Shown here piece after piece: positions 53,262 to 62,183 of a DNA stretch of 64,000 nucleotides (the first letter of the stretch is position 1; each line of letters opens with the position of its first letter). Below the pieces are notes generated by a model. It was not told the DNA's origin. It was given only the letters and a program-made list of their open reading frames with translations, and did not search any database. The translations under genes were made by a program, and so were the position numbers. Source of the stretch: Pedobacter miscanthi (lineage in GTDB: Bacteria; Bacteroidota; Bacteroidia; Sphingobacteriales; Sphingobacteriaceae); contig NZ_QNQU01000002.1 in the NCBI RefSeq assembly GCF_003315595.1, forward strand, positions 248,001-312,000. Direction: 5' to 3'.

Positions 53262-53495
53262 CTATATCCCGAAAAACGATTTCAAAACAGTGGCCACGAC
53301 CACCAAAAATATACAGCTCCCAAACCATGCCGCTGCCAGTTTATTCGTATCGGTAGCCATCTCTCTAAAACCTGCATCCGCACGCATTCTCAGCGTCCTT
53401 TTACGGTATGTGGTAAACAGCAGTCCCAAACACCACAGCAGCCCGACTGCCCCATGACAGCATAAAAACTGTCCCCATGTAAATTGTGCCAACAT
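53262..53495 (-). CDS. traE: TraE-like DUF4134 membrane protein, probably rearranged
   Basis: A 77-residue protein ending in AAAWFGSCIFLVVVATVLKS plus FFGI, the conserved C terminus of DUF4134 (TraE). The N-terminal part (MLAQFTWGQFLCCHGAVGLL) lacks the usual signal peptide and first strand and looks like the start of another small tra-region protein, so the gene may be a fusion produced by deletion, or a truncated version. It precedes traF by three bases, the usual order. Confidence 0.75.
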   Translation of the reverse strand: MLAQFTWGQFLCCHGAVGLLWCLGLLFTTYRKRTLRMRADAGFREMATDTNKLAAAWFGSCIFLVVVATVLKSFFGI

Positions 53496-53705
53496 AATCG
53501 TAAATTGTTCACCCTAGCCCTATTGCCCTGGCGACAGTACAAAGTTGCTTCACCGACAGGGCGTTAGCAGGTAAAATGGGGTCAGTACCCTGATATATTT
53601 TACCCACTGTTATTTTACTCCCCTAGTTTCCAAACCTAAAGCCTTACCGTAAAAATCCCCGCCGGGCTTGAAAACTTTCGGAATGGGAAATAGGTTAGGT
53701 TAATC
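53496..53705. other. Upstream region of the tra remnant with a stem
   Basis: No gene. GGTAAAAT (53570-53577) and ATTTTACC (53597-53604) form an 8-bp stem around GGGTCAGTACCC, a motif like those between traF and traG. The stretch just before it (53528-53563) is G/C-rich. It may carry the promoter or regulatory site of the element's tra genes. Confidence 0.45.
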
Positions 53706-54345
53706 TGGACAATAAAAGAAGCCATAATATTTTCCGCACAGCAACCTCAATCGTTTTACACGTGGCTGGACTAATCGTTCTGCTCTGATTTTTATATAAA
53801 GTACTCAGCGTGCTGCTGCTTGGGATTTTTGCGGTTGTACTGGGAATTATCATCAATGCCCCCGGTGAGCAGGTTGCAAAGGAGAGGGATGAAACAATGG
53901 CTAGCCGCCTCATTGTTTTTACATTGATCTTTTTTACCGCCGGACTTCTTAGGTGGATGGTCCGTACCCCATTTAAGCGATCAGCTCGATGTCTTTCTTT
54001 TCGGAACTGATTTAAAAGATTGGTTTTTATATCATATCCATTCGCCGGCGCTTGTTGCATTATCGGTAGGCTACTGGGCTCTGGTTACTGATCTTCTTTC
54101 TGCTGCTCGATGAGCTAGTAGCGGATTTCCTGATGCCAAAGTTCAGGTCTTCTACTATGAATATCCGACCGATGCGCTCGCTATTCCTCCTACTGGTAAT
54201 GGGCGCTGCTTTCGGCCTGACAGGTGGCTTACTGGCCACACCGATGGCTGCGGTAACCAAGGCTATCTTGACGGGTTCTATACCAACTGCCAACTTACAG
54301 GATCCGGAAGTCAAAAGCCGCGTTGATGCTGTGGTTTATCCCTAG
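53706..54345 (+). pseudogene. Decayed second copy of the AI-2E family permease gene
   Basis: The sequence tracks the intact gene at 23199-24281: the start (NIFRTATSIVLHVAGLIVLL with a stop after it), LLLGIFAVVLGIIINAP, then an internal deletion of roughly 440 bases that joins the DQLDV region directly to FFSELI, and the last third MPKFRSSTMNIRPMRSLFLL, LTGGLLATPMAAVTKA and SRVDAVVYP. In-frame stops and frameshifts break it. It ends at the same codon as the intact gene. It is therefore a pseudogene of a paralogue, not a fragment of the intact copy. Confidence 0.85.
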
Positions 54346-54391
54346 CAATACAATCCTGATATACAAAATTGGTAAAGTAATATACTTTTTT

Positions 54392-55675
54392 TTATTCTTT
54401 ACCATGCATCATTTTCGTAATGTTTCTAAAAAACCGTTGCAGTAAAGTACTTTCCTCCGTAATGATCTCGGCATCCGCCTGCATGCCGTTCTTAAGTACA
54501 ATTTTATTTAAAGGATCCTTGATTTCGAAATTATCGAAATGAATTTTTGCAATAAATACACTATCCCGATAGGCAACATCCGAAATATAGGTTAGCCGTC
54601 CCCTAATCATGCCATATTGCTCAAAAGGGAAACTGCGCATTTTAATCAAGGTTCTGTTCCCAAGATGGATTTTACCCATGTTATACTGCGGTATCTGTAC
54701 TTCACCAAAAAAATTTACATTCCCCGGGTTGACAACAAATACTTCTTGGTTTGCCGCAATATTTTGATTTTCTTGAACAATACCTGCATAACTCAACCTT
54801 CCCGTTACCGGAGACATTAAAGTGTACTTTAACAGCCAAGCATCACTATCTGTAATACATTTATTCAATGCTTGTATGAACCTGGCCTTTTCATCAGAAA
54901 TAAGGTGCTTTAACTCAAATAGCTCCTTCTCTTTTGATGCATATCCAATAGCGTTATTTAAGATCGCTGTTTCTGTTTGCTGCAAGGGATATTTAGCCGC
55001 CAAATATTTATTTTCCTGCAGGGTAAATTCACTTCGGGATATTACGCGATTTTTATAAAGTTTCTGGTAAGCTCGGTATTCTTCTTGCTGGTTTGCAAAT
55101 TCCTGCAACTGAACCTTTTGTTGCGTAAAAATCTGGCTTTTCAAAGCATTGTAGTTTTTGAGATCTTTATTTATGAATGCCATTCTGTCTAAATAGTATC
55201 CATTAGTTTGTGTTGATCGGTATTGCAGGTATTCCTGATGAAAGTTCTGATAGCTACCTTGCAGCTCTCCAAGATTTAGATCCGTAGGCAAATTCTCCAA
55301 TACACTAACATTCAGCACACTGATCTGTAGCTTTTTGAGATATTTATTTAGTCTTAGTATGTCATCGGCATTTGCGGTGCTTTCAAAATAAGCCAATAAC
55401 TGCTTCTCTTTAACCATTGCGCCATCAGGAACCAGTAACTTTGTCAATTTTCCACTCTGTACTGCAAGCACTTGCTTTGGCGAATTAAGGCTATTTACTT
55501 TGAGATTTGTCCTGACCACATCCGGGTATTCGATTAAAGCAGACATCAGAACTATTCCAATCAAAATGGTAAAGACAAGCGTTATTCCCCAGCGCAAAAT
55601 CCAGGATGGAATACTAGTGATTATCTCCTGAACCTCTTCACTATTTTCCTCTGTGTATAAATATTCACGCGGCAT
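54392..55675 (-). CDS. HlyD-like membrane-fusion adaptor of a peptide exporter
   Basis: A 427-residue protein: short cytoplasmic N terminus, one membrane helix (about 27-48, ILRWGITLVFTILIGIVLMS), a split lipoyl-type domain (QSGKLTKLLVPDGAMVKEKQ near the start, SPVTGRLSYAGIVQENQNIA after the coiled coil), a long coiled coil (about 100-290) and a beta-barrel domain ending at the C terminus. It bridges the ABC exporter in the inner membrane to an outer-membrane channel. It begins seven bases after the exporter gene, and is the last gene of the minus-strand peptide cluster. Confidence 0.92.
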   Translation of the reverse strand: MPREYLYTEENSEEVQEIITSIPSWILRWGITLVFTILIGIVLMSALIEYPDVVRTNLKVNSLNSPKQVLAVQSGKLTKLLVPDGAMVKEKQLLAYFESTANADDILRLNKYLKKLQISVLNVSVLENLPTDLNLGELQGSYQNFHQEYLQYRSTQTNGYYLDRMAFINKDLKNYNALKSQIFTQQKVQLQEFANQQEEYRAYQKLYKNRVISRSEFTLQENKYLAAKYPLQQTETAILNNAIGYASKEKELFELKHLISDEKARFIQALNKCITDSDAWLLKYTLMSPVTGRLSYAGIVQENQNIAANQEVFVVNPGNVNFFGEVQIPQYNMGKIHLGNRTLIKMRSFPFEQYGMIRGRLTYISDVAYRDSVFIAKIHFDNFEIKDPLNKIVLKNGMQADAEIITEESTLLQRFFRNITKMMHGKE

Positions 55676-55682
55676 TGTTACT

Positions 55683-57902
55683 CTAATTTTCTAGTTCTAA
55701 CTGATTTCTCACCAATTGGTAATACTCACCTTTATTTTTGGTGAGCTGGGCATGGGTGCCCTGTTCGATAATCCTACCCTTATCTAATACGATAATATTA
55801 TCCGCATTCTTTACTGTACTAAGCCGGTGTGCAACAACAACCACCGTACGATGCTTAAAGAAATTTTCCAAATTTTCCATTATTACTTTTTCATTATTCG
55901 CATCCAATGAATTAGTCGCTTCGTCAAAAAAAATATATGTTGGATTCTTGTATACCGACCTTGCAATAAGTATCCGTTGCCGCTGGCCCTGGCTGATCCC
56001 GCTTCCTGCCTGTCCTATTTTCGTATTGATTCCCAGCGGCAGGCTTTCGACAAAATCATTGATATTTGCAATCTGAATAGCATGATCCAGTTTTTTTTTA
56101 TCAGGATATTCATCCCCAACAGCTATATTCCTCTCGATTGTGTCTGAAAATATAAAACCGTCCTGCATGACAACCCCACATTCTCCGCGCCAGAAGCGAT
56201 AACTGACCTGCTCAAGGTGGGCCGCCCCAACCCTAATCTCGCCCTTTTGAGGCTCATAGAAACGCAGCAACAACTTTAATATGGTTGTTTTTCCGCTCCC
56301 ACTCATGCCAACAATTGCCGTCGTTTTCCCTTCCGGTATATTCATGCAAATACCTGAAAGTACAGGTTCGTTTCCTGCCCCTGGATAAGTAAAGGAAAGA
56401 TTGTGGATCCTTATCCCTTTATCAGTCGGTAATTCCTTTAGGAAAACACGCTCCGAAGGCTCCTCATCACCCATTTTATGAATTTCATTCAATCGCTCAA
56501 GGCTTATTTTTGCGTCCTGTAACTGTTGTAGAAAACCCAAAAATTGCTCAACTGGGCTATTCAACTGCCCAATGACATATTGGATAGCCATCATACCTCC
56601 CAAAGTTAGCTGCCCATCGATAACGCTTTTTACTACAATAAACGTGATCAATATATTCTTGCCCTCATTGATAAAAAAGGCACCCGTTTGCTGTATCTGG
56701 CCCAATGATAGGCTCTTGACGCTAAACTTAAATAAAACAGCCTGAATCCGTTCCCACTCCCAGCGTTTTTGCTGTTCACAGTTGTTTAATTTTATTTCCT
56801 GAATCCCAGTAATTAACTGCATAATAGTGCTTTGGTTTTTTGCTGCCGCATCAAAGCGCTTAAAATCCAATTCCCTGCGTTTTTTCAAGAATAAAACCAC
56901 CCAAATAGAATATAGAATACTGCTGAACAGAAAAATAAGGAAAATACTGATATTGTACCAAGCAAGCACGAAGGCAAACACCAATAAATTGACCATTGAA
57001 AAAATAACCGTCAATGTTGACCCCGTTAAAAAGCCTTGGATACGCCCCTGGTCATTCATCCGTTGCAAGATATCTCCTGTCATTTTGGTATCGAAGAAGC
57101 TCATCTTAAGCTTCATCAGCTTGATGATAAAATCTGTAAGGATTGAGATATTGACCCGTGTACTAATATGAAGCAATATCCAGCTTCTAATAAAATCCAC
57201 ACTCATCCGGCCTAAAAACAGCATGGTCTGAGCAATGAGAATCATATACACGAAGCTGATATTTCGGGTATTTATCCCGGTGTCGACGATACTTTGCGTT
57301 AGAAAGGGAAGAATCAGTTGCAGCAAGCTTCCAATGAGAAGTCCTATAAATAACTGTACAATAAGCTGTCGATACCTACGCAGATATCCCATTAAATATT
57401 CCAGGCTTAAACCATCATCCTTATCTGGCTCCTGCATAAAAAAACCAGGTGTCGTTTCCATAGTCAAAGCAATACCTTCCTTACCTTCATCACCTCGCCT
57501 GGATATCCAATGTTTTATAAACTCTGAAAGAGTGTATTCGATTAAGCCTTTGGCAGGATCAGCAATATGATACCTTTCGGAATGCCCATTTCCCTTAAAA
57601 ATCAAAGCATTGGTGTCAGATATTTTGTATAACACCACGAAATGATTCTGATCCCAATGTAACACTACCGGAAGCTCTATTTTCTTAAGCTTTTGAGGAC
57701 TGACCTTAATACCGCTGGTCCGGAAACCAATTTTTTCTGCTGCCTCGCTTATGCCCAGCATCGAAACGCCGGATTTACTCAGGCCCGAGATTTCCCGAAG
57801 TTTCTGCAAACTCACTTTTCTGCCATAATGTGCTGCAACCATCCGTAAGCAAGTTGGTCCACAATCCATTTGGTCAGGTTGTTTAAAAAATTTAAAGGCC
57901 AT
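55683..57902 (-). CDS. Peptidase-containing ABC exporter (C39 bacteriocin type)
   Basis: A 739-residue protein with three parts: an N-terminal C39 peptidase (1-125) with catalytic Cys 14 in QMDCGPTCLRMVAAHYG, His 87 in QNHFVVLYKI and Asp 115 in IADPAKGL; a six-helix membrane domain (about 165-440); and an ABC ATPase (about 495-735) with IVGMSGSGKTTILKLLLRFY, the signature GSGISQGQRQRILIARSVY and FFDEATNSLD. It would cut a double-glycine leader from a peptide and export the core. The complete catalytic triad indicates an active protease. Seven bases separate it from the HlyD gene. Confidence 0.94.
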   Translation of the reverse strand: MAFKFFKQPDQMDCGPTCLRMVAAHYGRKVSLQKLREISGLSKSGVSMLGISEAAEKIGFRTSGIKVSPQKLKKIELPVVLHWDQNHFVVLYKISDTNALIFKGNGHSERYHIADPAKGLIEYTLSEFIKHWISRRGDEGKEGIALTMETTPGFFMQEPDKDDGLSLEYLMGYLRRYRQLIVQLFIGLLIGSLLQLILPFLTQSIVDTGINTRNISFVYMILIAQTMLFLGRMSVDFIRSWILLHISTRVNISILTDFIIKLMKLKMSFFDTKMTGDILQRMNDQGRIQGFLTGSTLTVIFSMVNLLVFAFVLAWYNISIFLIFLFSSILYSIWVVLFLKKRRELDFKRFDAAAKNQSTIMQLITGIQEIKLNNCEQQKRWEWERIQAVLFKFSVKSLSLGQIQQTGAFFINEGKNILITFIVVKSVIDGQLTLGGMMAIQYVIGQLNSPVEQFLGFLQQLQDAKISLERLNEIHKMGDEEPSERVFLKELPTDKGIRIHNLSFTYPGAGNEPVLSGICMNIPEGKTTAIVGMSGSGKTTILKLLLRFYEPQKGEIRVGAAHLEQVSYRFWRGECGVVMQDGFIFSDTIERNIAVGDEYPDKKKLDHAIQIANINDFVESLPLGINTKIGQAGSGISQGQRQRILIARSVYKNPTYIFFDEATNSLDANNEKVIMENLENFFKHRTVVVVAHRLSTVKNADNIIVLDKGRIIEQGTHAQLTKNKGEYYQLVRNQLELEN

Positions 57903-57947
57903 TTATACTTCTTAAAAAATTAAAGGTTGAGATATCGATTTAAAGGT

Positions 57948-58577
57948 TCATAGAAGCACGAACACGTCGTCCTCTCCTATACGAGCTACCTTTTTATATC
58001 CTTTGAATACCATATATTCATTAAGTCCAGTATTATGATAAGTATTCTCAACTGAAATAACCGAAATGGAAGTTTTTGAAAAATCAATACTTTTTATTAT
58101 TGAAAATTCACTGCCTTCAGTATCAATGCTCAAATAGTCGATGTGTTCGATAGAATGGTCCAGAACCAACTGTTCAAAAGTATAGCAATTAACAGGCATG
58201 ATTTCAGATTGCTCGCCAAAACGTTTCAATTCATTCTCAATTCTCAAAAGATGCTGCGAACTGAACTCTCTTTTCAGACCGCTTAACATTTCCATTTTAC
58301 CAGTCATACATAAAAATTCCTCGACTCCCGGTTGTGTTGAGAGACAAGCATTCAGTGTTACACAACTTCTATTTCGTTTAAGGTCAGGGTAAACTTTTGG
58401 ATTGGCTTCGATACATATTCCGTTCCAGCCCCTTTTAGATTCAAGGAAGTAGGTATTGCTATACTTGATACCATCATAAGCTCCGATCTCCATAAAAAAA
58501 CCGTTACGCTGTTGGTCAAATATTTCCAGGTCAATTAAAAAATCCTGGCCGTTCTGTGAATAATAAGTTCTATTCAT
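57948..58577 (-). CDS. FkbM family methyltransferase
   Basis: A 209-residue S-adenosylmethionine-dependent methyltransferase. SAM loop NGFFMEIGAYDGIKYSNT, WNGICIEANPKVYPDLKRNR, and HIDYLSIDTEGSEFSIIKSI are FkbM signatures. FkbM enzymes O-methylate sugars or polyketides; in a cluster full of glycosyltransferases a sugar hydroxyl is the likely acceptor, an inference. It lies 45 bases before the ABC exporter and 12 bases after a GT2 gene. Confidence 0.9.
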   Translation of the reverse strand: MNRTYYSQNGQDFLIDLEIFDQQRNGFFMEIGAYDGIKYSNTYFLESKRGWNGICIEANPKVYPDLKRNRSCVTLNACLSTQPGVEEFLCMTGKMEMLSGLKREFSSQHLLRIENELKRFGEQSEIMPVNCYTFEQLVLDHSIEHIDYLSIDTEGSEFSIIKSIDFSKTSISVISVENTYHNTGLNEYMVFKGYKKVARIGEDDVFVLL

Positions 58578-58589
58578 GATGGGTTTATT

Positions 58590-59516
58590 TTAGTTAGAAC
58601 CGGGATTGCTGGTATGGTCACGGAACGACATGCTTGCTAATAGCGCTGTACTACGCCCTAAGAATCTCATCAGATTACCCATCCACAAACATACCCAGAT
58701 TCTTGGCAGGCTATCCAACATGTCGAGTTCGCCTCTATGGATAATGAGTTGTTTGATAACGAGCATTTTGTAAGGCCGGAGATTTTCGAGATTCATACGC
58801 CGGATCCGAATCGCGGAATACCCCTCCATCCTCCAAAACCTTAGGCTTCCGTAGCCAATCCTAAAAGATTTTTTCAAAAACTGGATAAGCCTCTTAGCAG
58901 GATAAAAAGCAATTGCCTTTTCACAATAACCAATAGTCAGTCCATTCCTGGTTGCTCTTTTAGACCAGATCGCATCACCGTTCGAGCGTATTTCCTCATC
59001 GAACAATCCGTTTACTTCAAATGCACTGGCTCGTATAAATGCATTACCACCAGGCAATCCACCAGACTTCACCGAATTCTCTACATTAACGAACACCAGC
59101 GAGTCCGCTATCTCGGAAATACGGTAGGCATCAGAAAACTCAAAAATAATCCTTCCCGCTACCATATCTGTTTTGTTTTCGTTAAGGCTTTTGACTCCCT
59201 CTTTCAACCAGTTCTGTGCCGGAAAACAATTTGAGTCCAATAATACAATGATGTCCCCCAAGGCGTTGCTTATACCGATATTTCTGCAGGGATACGGGCT
59301 TTTGTACCCAGTGAACTCAAACAACCTGGTAAAACTAAAATCGGTTAAAAACTTTTTGAGACTCGATAGGTTTTTAGACCCATTATCGATTACAATCACT
59401 TCAAATTTACCAATGGGATAATCCTGGATACTGATACACCTGATACAGCGCTTTAGTCTCTCCAGGTTATTAAGGACAGGGATTACGATTGATATGAAAT
59501 CATTTTTATTGTTCAT
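58590..59516 (-). CDS. Glycosyltransferase family 2 (1)
   Basis: A 308-residue GT-A glycosyltransferase. ISIVIPVLNNLERLKRCIRC is the family start, FEVIVIDNGSKNL the next strand, and GDIIVLLDSNCFPAQNWL the DxD position (here DSN), then RIIFEFSDAYR, SGGLPGGNAFIRASAFEVNG with LFDEEI. The altered DxD (DSN) and the helical C-terminal end (YKMLVIKQLIIHRGELDMLD) suggest a soluble or peripheral enzyme. It begins 21 bases after another GT2 gene. Confidence 0.9.
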   Translation of the reverse strand: MNNKNDFISIVIPVLNNLERLKRCIRCISIQDYPIGKFEVIVIDNGSKNLSSLKKFLTDFSFTRLFEFTGYKSPYPCRNIGISNALGDIIVLLDSNCFPAQNWLKEGVKSLNENKTDMVAGRIIFEFSDAYRISEIADSLVFVNVENSVKSGGLPGGNAFIRASAFEVNGLFDEEIRSNGDAIWSKRATRNGLTIGYCEKAIAFYPAKRLIQFLKKSFRIGYGSLRFWRMEGYSAIRIRRMNLENLRPYKMLVIKQLIIHRGELDMLDSLPRIWVCLWMGNLMRFLGRSTALLASMSFRDHTSNPGSN

Positions 59517-59537
59517 TGTATTATTGGTTATTTGATA

Positions 59538-60464
59538 TTATGATGATGCCACTGTGTCTGCGAATACTTTAAAAACAGTAATTACATAATCGATTTCTTC
59601 TTTTTCTGCACCAATCCTCCTGAGCACATTTAAAAACTTGTTTTCCCAATTGATGACTGGGTATTTCACCATGTTAACGTAGAGTCCCAAGGTTTTACTG
59701 ATAAGAGTTTCAAAAGATTTTATCACTTCATCCTTCTCATCACAACCTATCCAGGCTACTACCTCTGCATAGTAATCGGTAATCAGATTACAACTTGCAT
59801 ACAGCGCATTCTCGACTTTATGTGCCGTAAACGATCCTTTAACGTATATCGAATCTGGTCTATCGGCTCCAAATCTCATCCTTGCTCCCTTAAGGAGAGC
59901 ACGTATATTAATTTCTACATCCTGTAGCCGCTGATAGGCTTCATTCCATCCGCCGATCTTTTTGATAAATACCCTGTCCCAAACCACTGAAGTCGTGTGC
60001 CATGGTATTTCATGTCTTATAAAAGCAGATATTAGTTGCGCAGGGAGATCGGACTCCCGGGAGAAAAGACCAGTTTTCATACTACCGTCCGAAATTTCGG
60101 TCTTAAAGACATACATATCATAGTCACCGTTATCATAAATGAATTTCATCCGATCTGATATACAATTTTCTTCCAGAAGATCATCGGCATCCAAAAATAT
60201 CAGTCGGCGAGATGAACTCATGGCAATTCCTAGATTTCTGGCGGCATTTGCACCTTTTTTCTCAGAGTTGAATATTTTGAACCTCTTGTCCCGCTCTTTG
60301 AAGCTCCTGTATATATGATCAGAACCGTCGTCCGAATGGTCGTTCACAACAAGGCATTCCCAATTCATTTCAGTTTGATATGCCACCGAAAATAGCGTAT
60401 TCTCTAAAAATGCCACGGCGTTGTGGACAGGTATGATTATACTAAATAGTGGAACTGACATCAT
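59538..60464 (-). CDS. Glycosyltransferase family 2 (2)
   Basis: A 308-residue GT-A enzyme started at the ATG at 60464, which overlaps the GT10 stop as ATGA (the frame also extends to a TTG at 60473). FSIIIPVHNAVAFLENTLFS at the start, VVNDHSDDGSDHIYRSF, GANAARNLGIAMSSSRRLIF followed by LDADD (the DxD metal site), then TTSVVWDRVFIKKIGGWNEA and FQRLQDVEINIRALLKGA-like acceptor region. It transfers a sugar in the cytoplasm, acceptor unknown. Translational coupling with GT10 indicates a single pathway. Confidence 0.92.
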   Translation of the reverse strand: MMSVPLFSIIIPVHNAVAFLENTLFSVAYQTEMNWECLVVNDHSDDGSDHIYRSFKERDKRFKIFNSEKKGANAARNLGIAMSSSRRLIFLDADDLLEENCISDRMKFIYDNGDYDMYVFKTEISDGSMKTGLFSRESDLPAQLISAFIRHEIPWHTTSVVWDRVFIKKIGGWNEAYQRLQDVEINIRALLKGARMRFGADRPDSIYVKGSFTAHKVENALYASCNLITDYYAEVVAWIGCDEKDEVIKSFETLISKTLGLYVNMVKYPVINWENKFLNVLRRIGAEKEEIDYVITVFKVFADTVASS

Positions 60465-61327
60465 AATTTGCAAATGTTCAACAGATCTTTCTCATGCGCG
60501 GCAAGCCAGATCAAGTTCATTGGATGGAGGGTTGTTAATAGACGTTTTTTTTGGGCCCTGATGTACCTGATACTTTTTGACCATAAATTATCGCTGATAG
60601 ATCGAATGATCGTATCTATAGACTCTTGTGGACGTCTTATATTTATCTTTACGAACGAGCGTTCGTCTATGAACGATTCAATGTCCATGCAGCCATCATA
60701 AAAACATAGGTTCTCCGCAATGATGGGATCAATTATCTTTTCGGTGAAATAACCATATTCAAACGAGTTTTCACACGCCAGATGATATTTGTACGGCCAG
60801 AGTCCTTCATATTTATCTATTATTCCACCCCGATAATTATCGATATTGGAAAAGTAAATTTTCCCATGCGATTTCCCCCAGATATCCAGCCCTTCGTCAA
60901 TCATCTTGTCCAGGTAATAGACAAATTCCAATCTCGCCTGATGTCCGCTTAGATAATTTAGATCACTTGTAATAATAGACAAAAGCTTATTTTTACGGAT
61001 AGGGCTTCCTGAGCCTTCAAAATCAGTTCTCCCCAAAATTTCCTTGGGGAACCAGGGCAAGGGAAGATACATCTTTTCAGTCCTACCAATTGAATGGGTA
61101 ACCCTATTAGGTGAAGCAGGTGGTTCAGTTAACATGGTGATACATTTCACAGGATCATAGTCAACCGTATTTTTGTGTGGGCTTGTGAAAATAATCATCT
61201 TATCGTAGCTATTGTCTGTAACAAATTCCAAATCTTTCCAACGAAAGTTTCCGGACAGGTATCTTCCCGAAATCAGTGTTCTCAAGCTTTCATCATTCCT
61301 TGCAAAAGTGGTAAGTCTAATTTTCAT
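60461..61327 (-). CDS. GT10 (fucosyltransferase-type) glycosyltransferase
   Basis: A 288-residue enzyme with the GT10 signature in its C-terminal half: PYKYHLACENSFEYGYFTEK and IIDPIIAENLCFYDGCMDIE, which corresponds to the GDP-sugar-binding block of alpha-1,3/4-fucosyltransferases, plus FINERSFV-like FIDERSFVKINIRRPQ. The start is the ATG at 61327; the upstream open frame overlaps the LanC-like gene and is discarded. Its N-terminal half is short for the family. The sugar donor is probably GDP-linked. It begins 10 bases after the LanC-like gene. Confidence 0.82.
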   Translation of the reverse strand: MKIRLTTFARNDESLRTLISGRYLSGNFRWKDLEFVTDNSYDKMIIFTSPHKNTVDYDPVKCITMLTEPPASPNRVTHSIGRTEKMYLPLPWFPKEILGRTDFEGSGSPIRKNKLLSIITSDLNYLSGHQARLEFVYYLDKMIDEGLDIWGKSHGKIYFSNIDNYRGGIIDKYEGLWPYKYHLACENSFEYGYFTEKIIDPIIAENLCFYDGCMDIESFIDERSFVKINIRRPQESIDTIIRSISDNLWSKSIRYIRAQKKRLLTTLHPMNLIWLAAHEKDLLNICKL

Positions 61328-61337
61328 GCATTTTATT

Positions 61338-62183
61338 TTATTTAAGCCAGGCTTCCCTCCAGCCATACTGATTCTCACTGTCTAAAGACATCAGATGGGT
61401 GTAGATTCTCCGGGGATCTTGGTGGATATTTCTTATTTGGTCTTGCAGTTCTATCTCCACTTCCCGATACATTTCCGATTTGCATCGTGGCATAACATTT
61501 AAAATTGATCTCCAAGCCGTCAGATGATTCAAGGACTCCGATTGTCGCAAACGCTTATCTACAAAGGCGTCCTCAGTTATTTTTAAAATGGCTGAGATGG
61601 CCCTGACTACAGTTTGGTTACCGATTTTGGTTGGTTCAATTTTTGAAAAGAGCAAGAGGATTTGGCTCAACACGACAACGTTATCACGATTAATGCCTGC
61701 CTCAAATATTAAAGATTCTGTCTTTTCACAGATTCTTTCAATAAGGATACATAAACACTCAACATTACATATCATTCGGAAAAACAAGTCGTGAGTTTGT
61801 TGATTTGAAATTCTTTTATATAGATATAGCGCCATTCCTACATCACCACCCTCCAGTCCAAGATTTGGATTTTTTTTCATCAATACATTCAGGTATACCT
61901 GGTCGTCAAGATCCATAAGAAAACTGTGGGTATCCATTTCGATGATACTATTAGCGGCAAGGTATTCGGTCATCCATCCGAAACCAATTATGCCTGATGA
62001 AAAAGTCCAGTCATTCAGGTCAGCGATCTCTTCAGCGATCTGATAAAAAAGTTCGCTAGCCTTTTGCTTCAAAATCAAGTCTCCTGACTTCAACCCTGCA
62101 ACACTGTAGGCCAGGCACAGGCCGAGCTTACCACAATGCAGCCCGGATCCCATGAGGTTCAATTTTTCGAGATCTGCTAACAT
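61338..62183 (-). CDS. LanC-like protein, lacking visible zinc ligands
   Basis: A 281-residue helical protein whose repeated helix-Gly-rich-loop pattern (SGLHCGKLGLCLAYSVAGL, FSSGIIGFGWMTEYLA, GLEGGDVGMALYLYKRI) resembles the alpha-alpha barrel of lanthionine synthetase C proteins. Family members normally have seven such repeats, over 350 residues, and a Cys-Cys-His zinc site (CHG and WC motifs); neither motif is seen here. So it could be a half-length, non-catalytic scaffold or a member of another alpha/alpha-barrel family. It overlaps the preceding glycosyltransferase stop by seven bases, so it belongs to the same translation unit. Confidence 0.6.
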   Translation of the reverse strand: MLADLEKLNLMGSGLHCGKLGLCLAYSVAGLKSGDLILKQKASELFYQIAEEIADLNDWTFSSGIIGFGWMTEYLAANSIIEMDTHSFLMDLDDQVYLNVLMKKNPNLGLEGGDVGMALYLYKRISNQQTHDLFFRMICNVECLCILIERICEKTESLIFEAGINRDNVVVLSQILLLFSKIEPTKIGNQTVVRAISAILKITEDAFVDKRLRQSESLNHLTAWRSILNVMPRCKSEMYREVEIELQDQIRNIHQDPRRIYTHLMSLDSENQYGWREAWLK

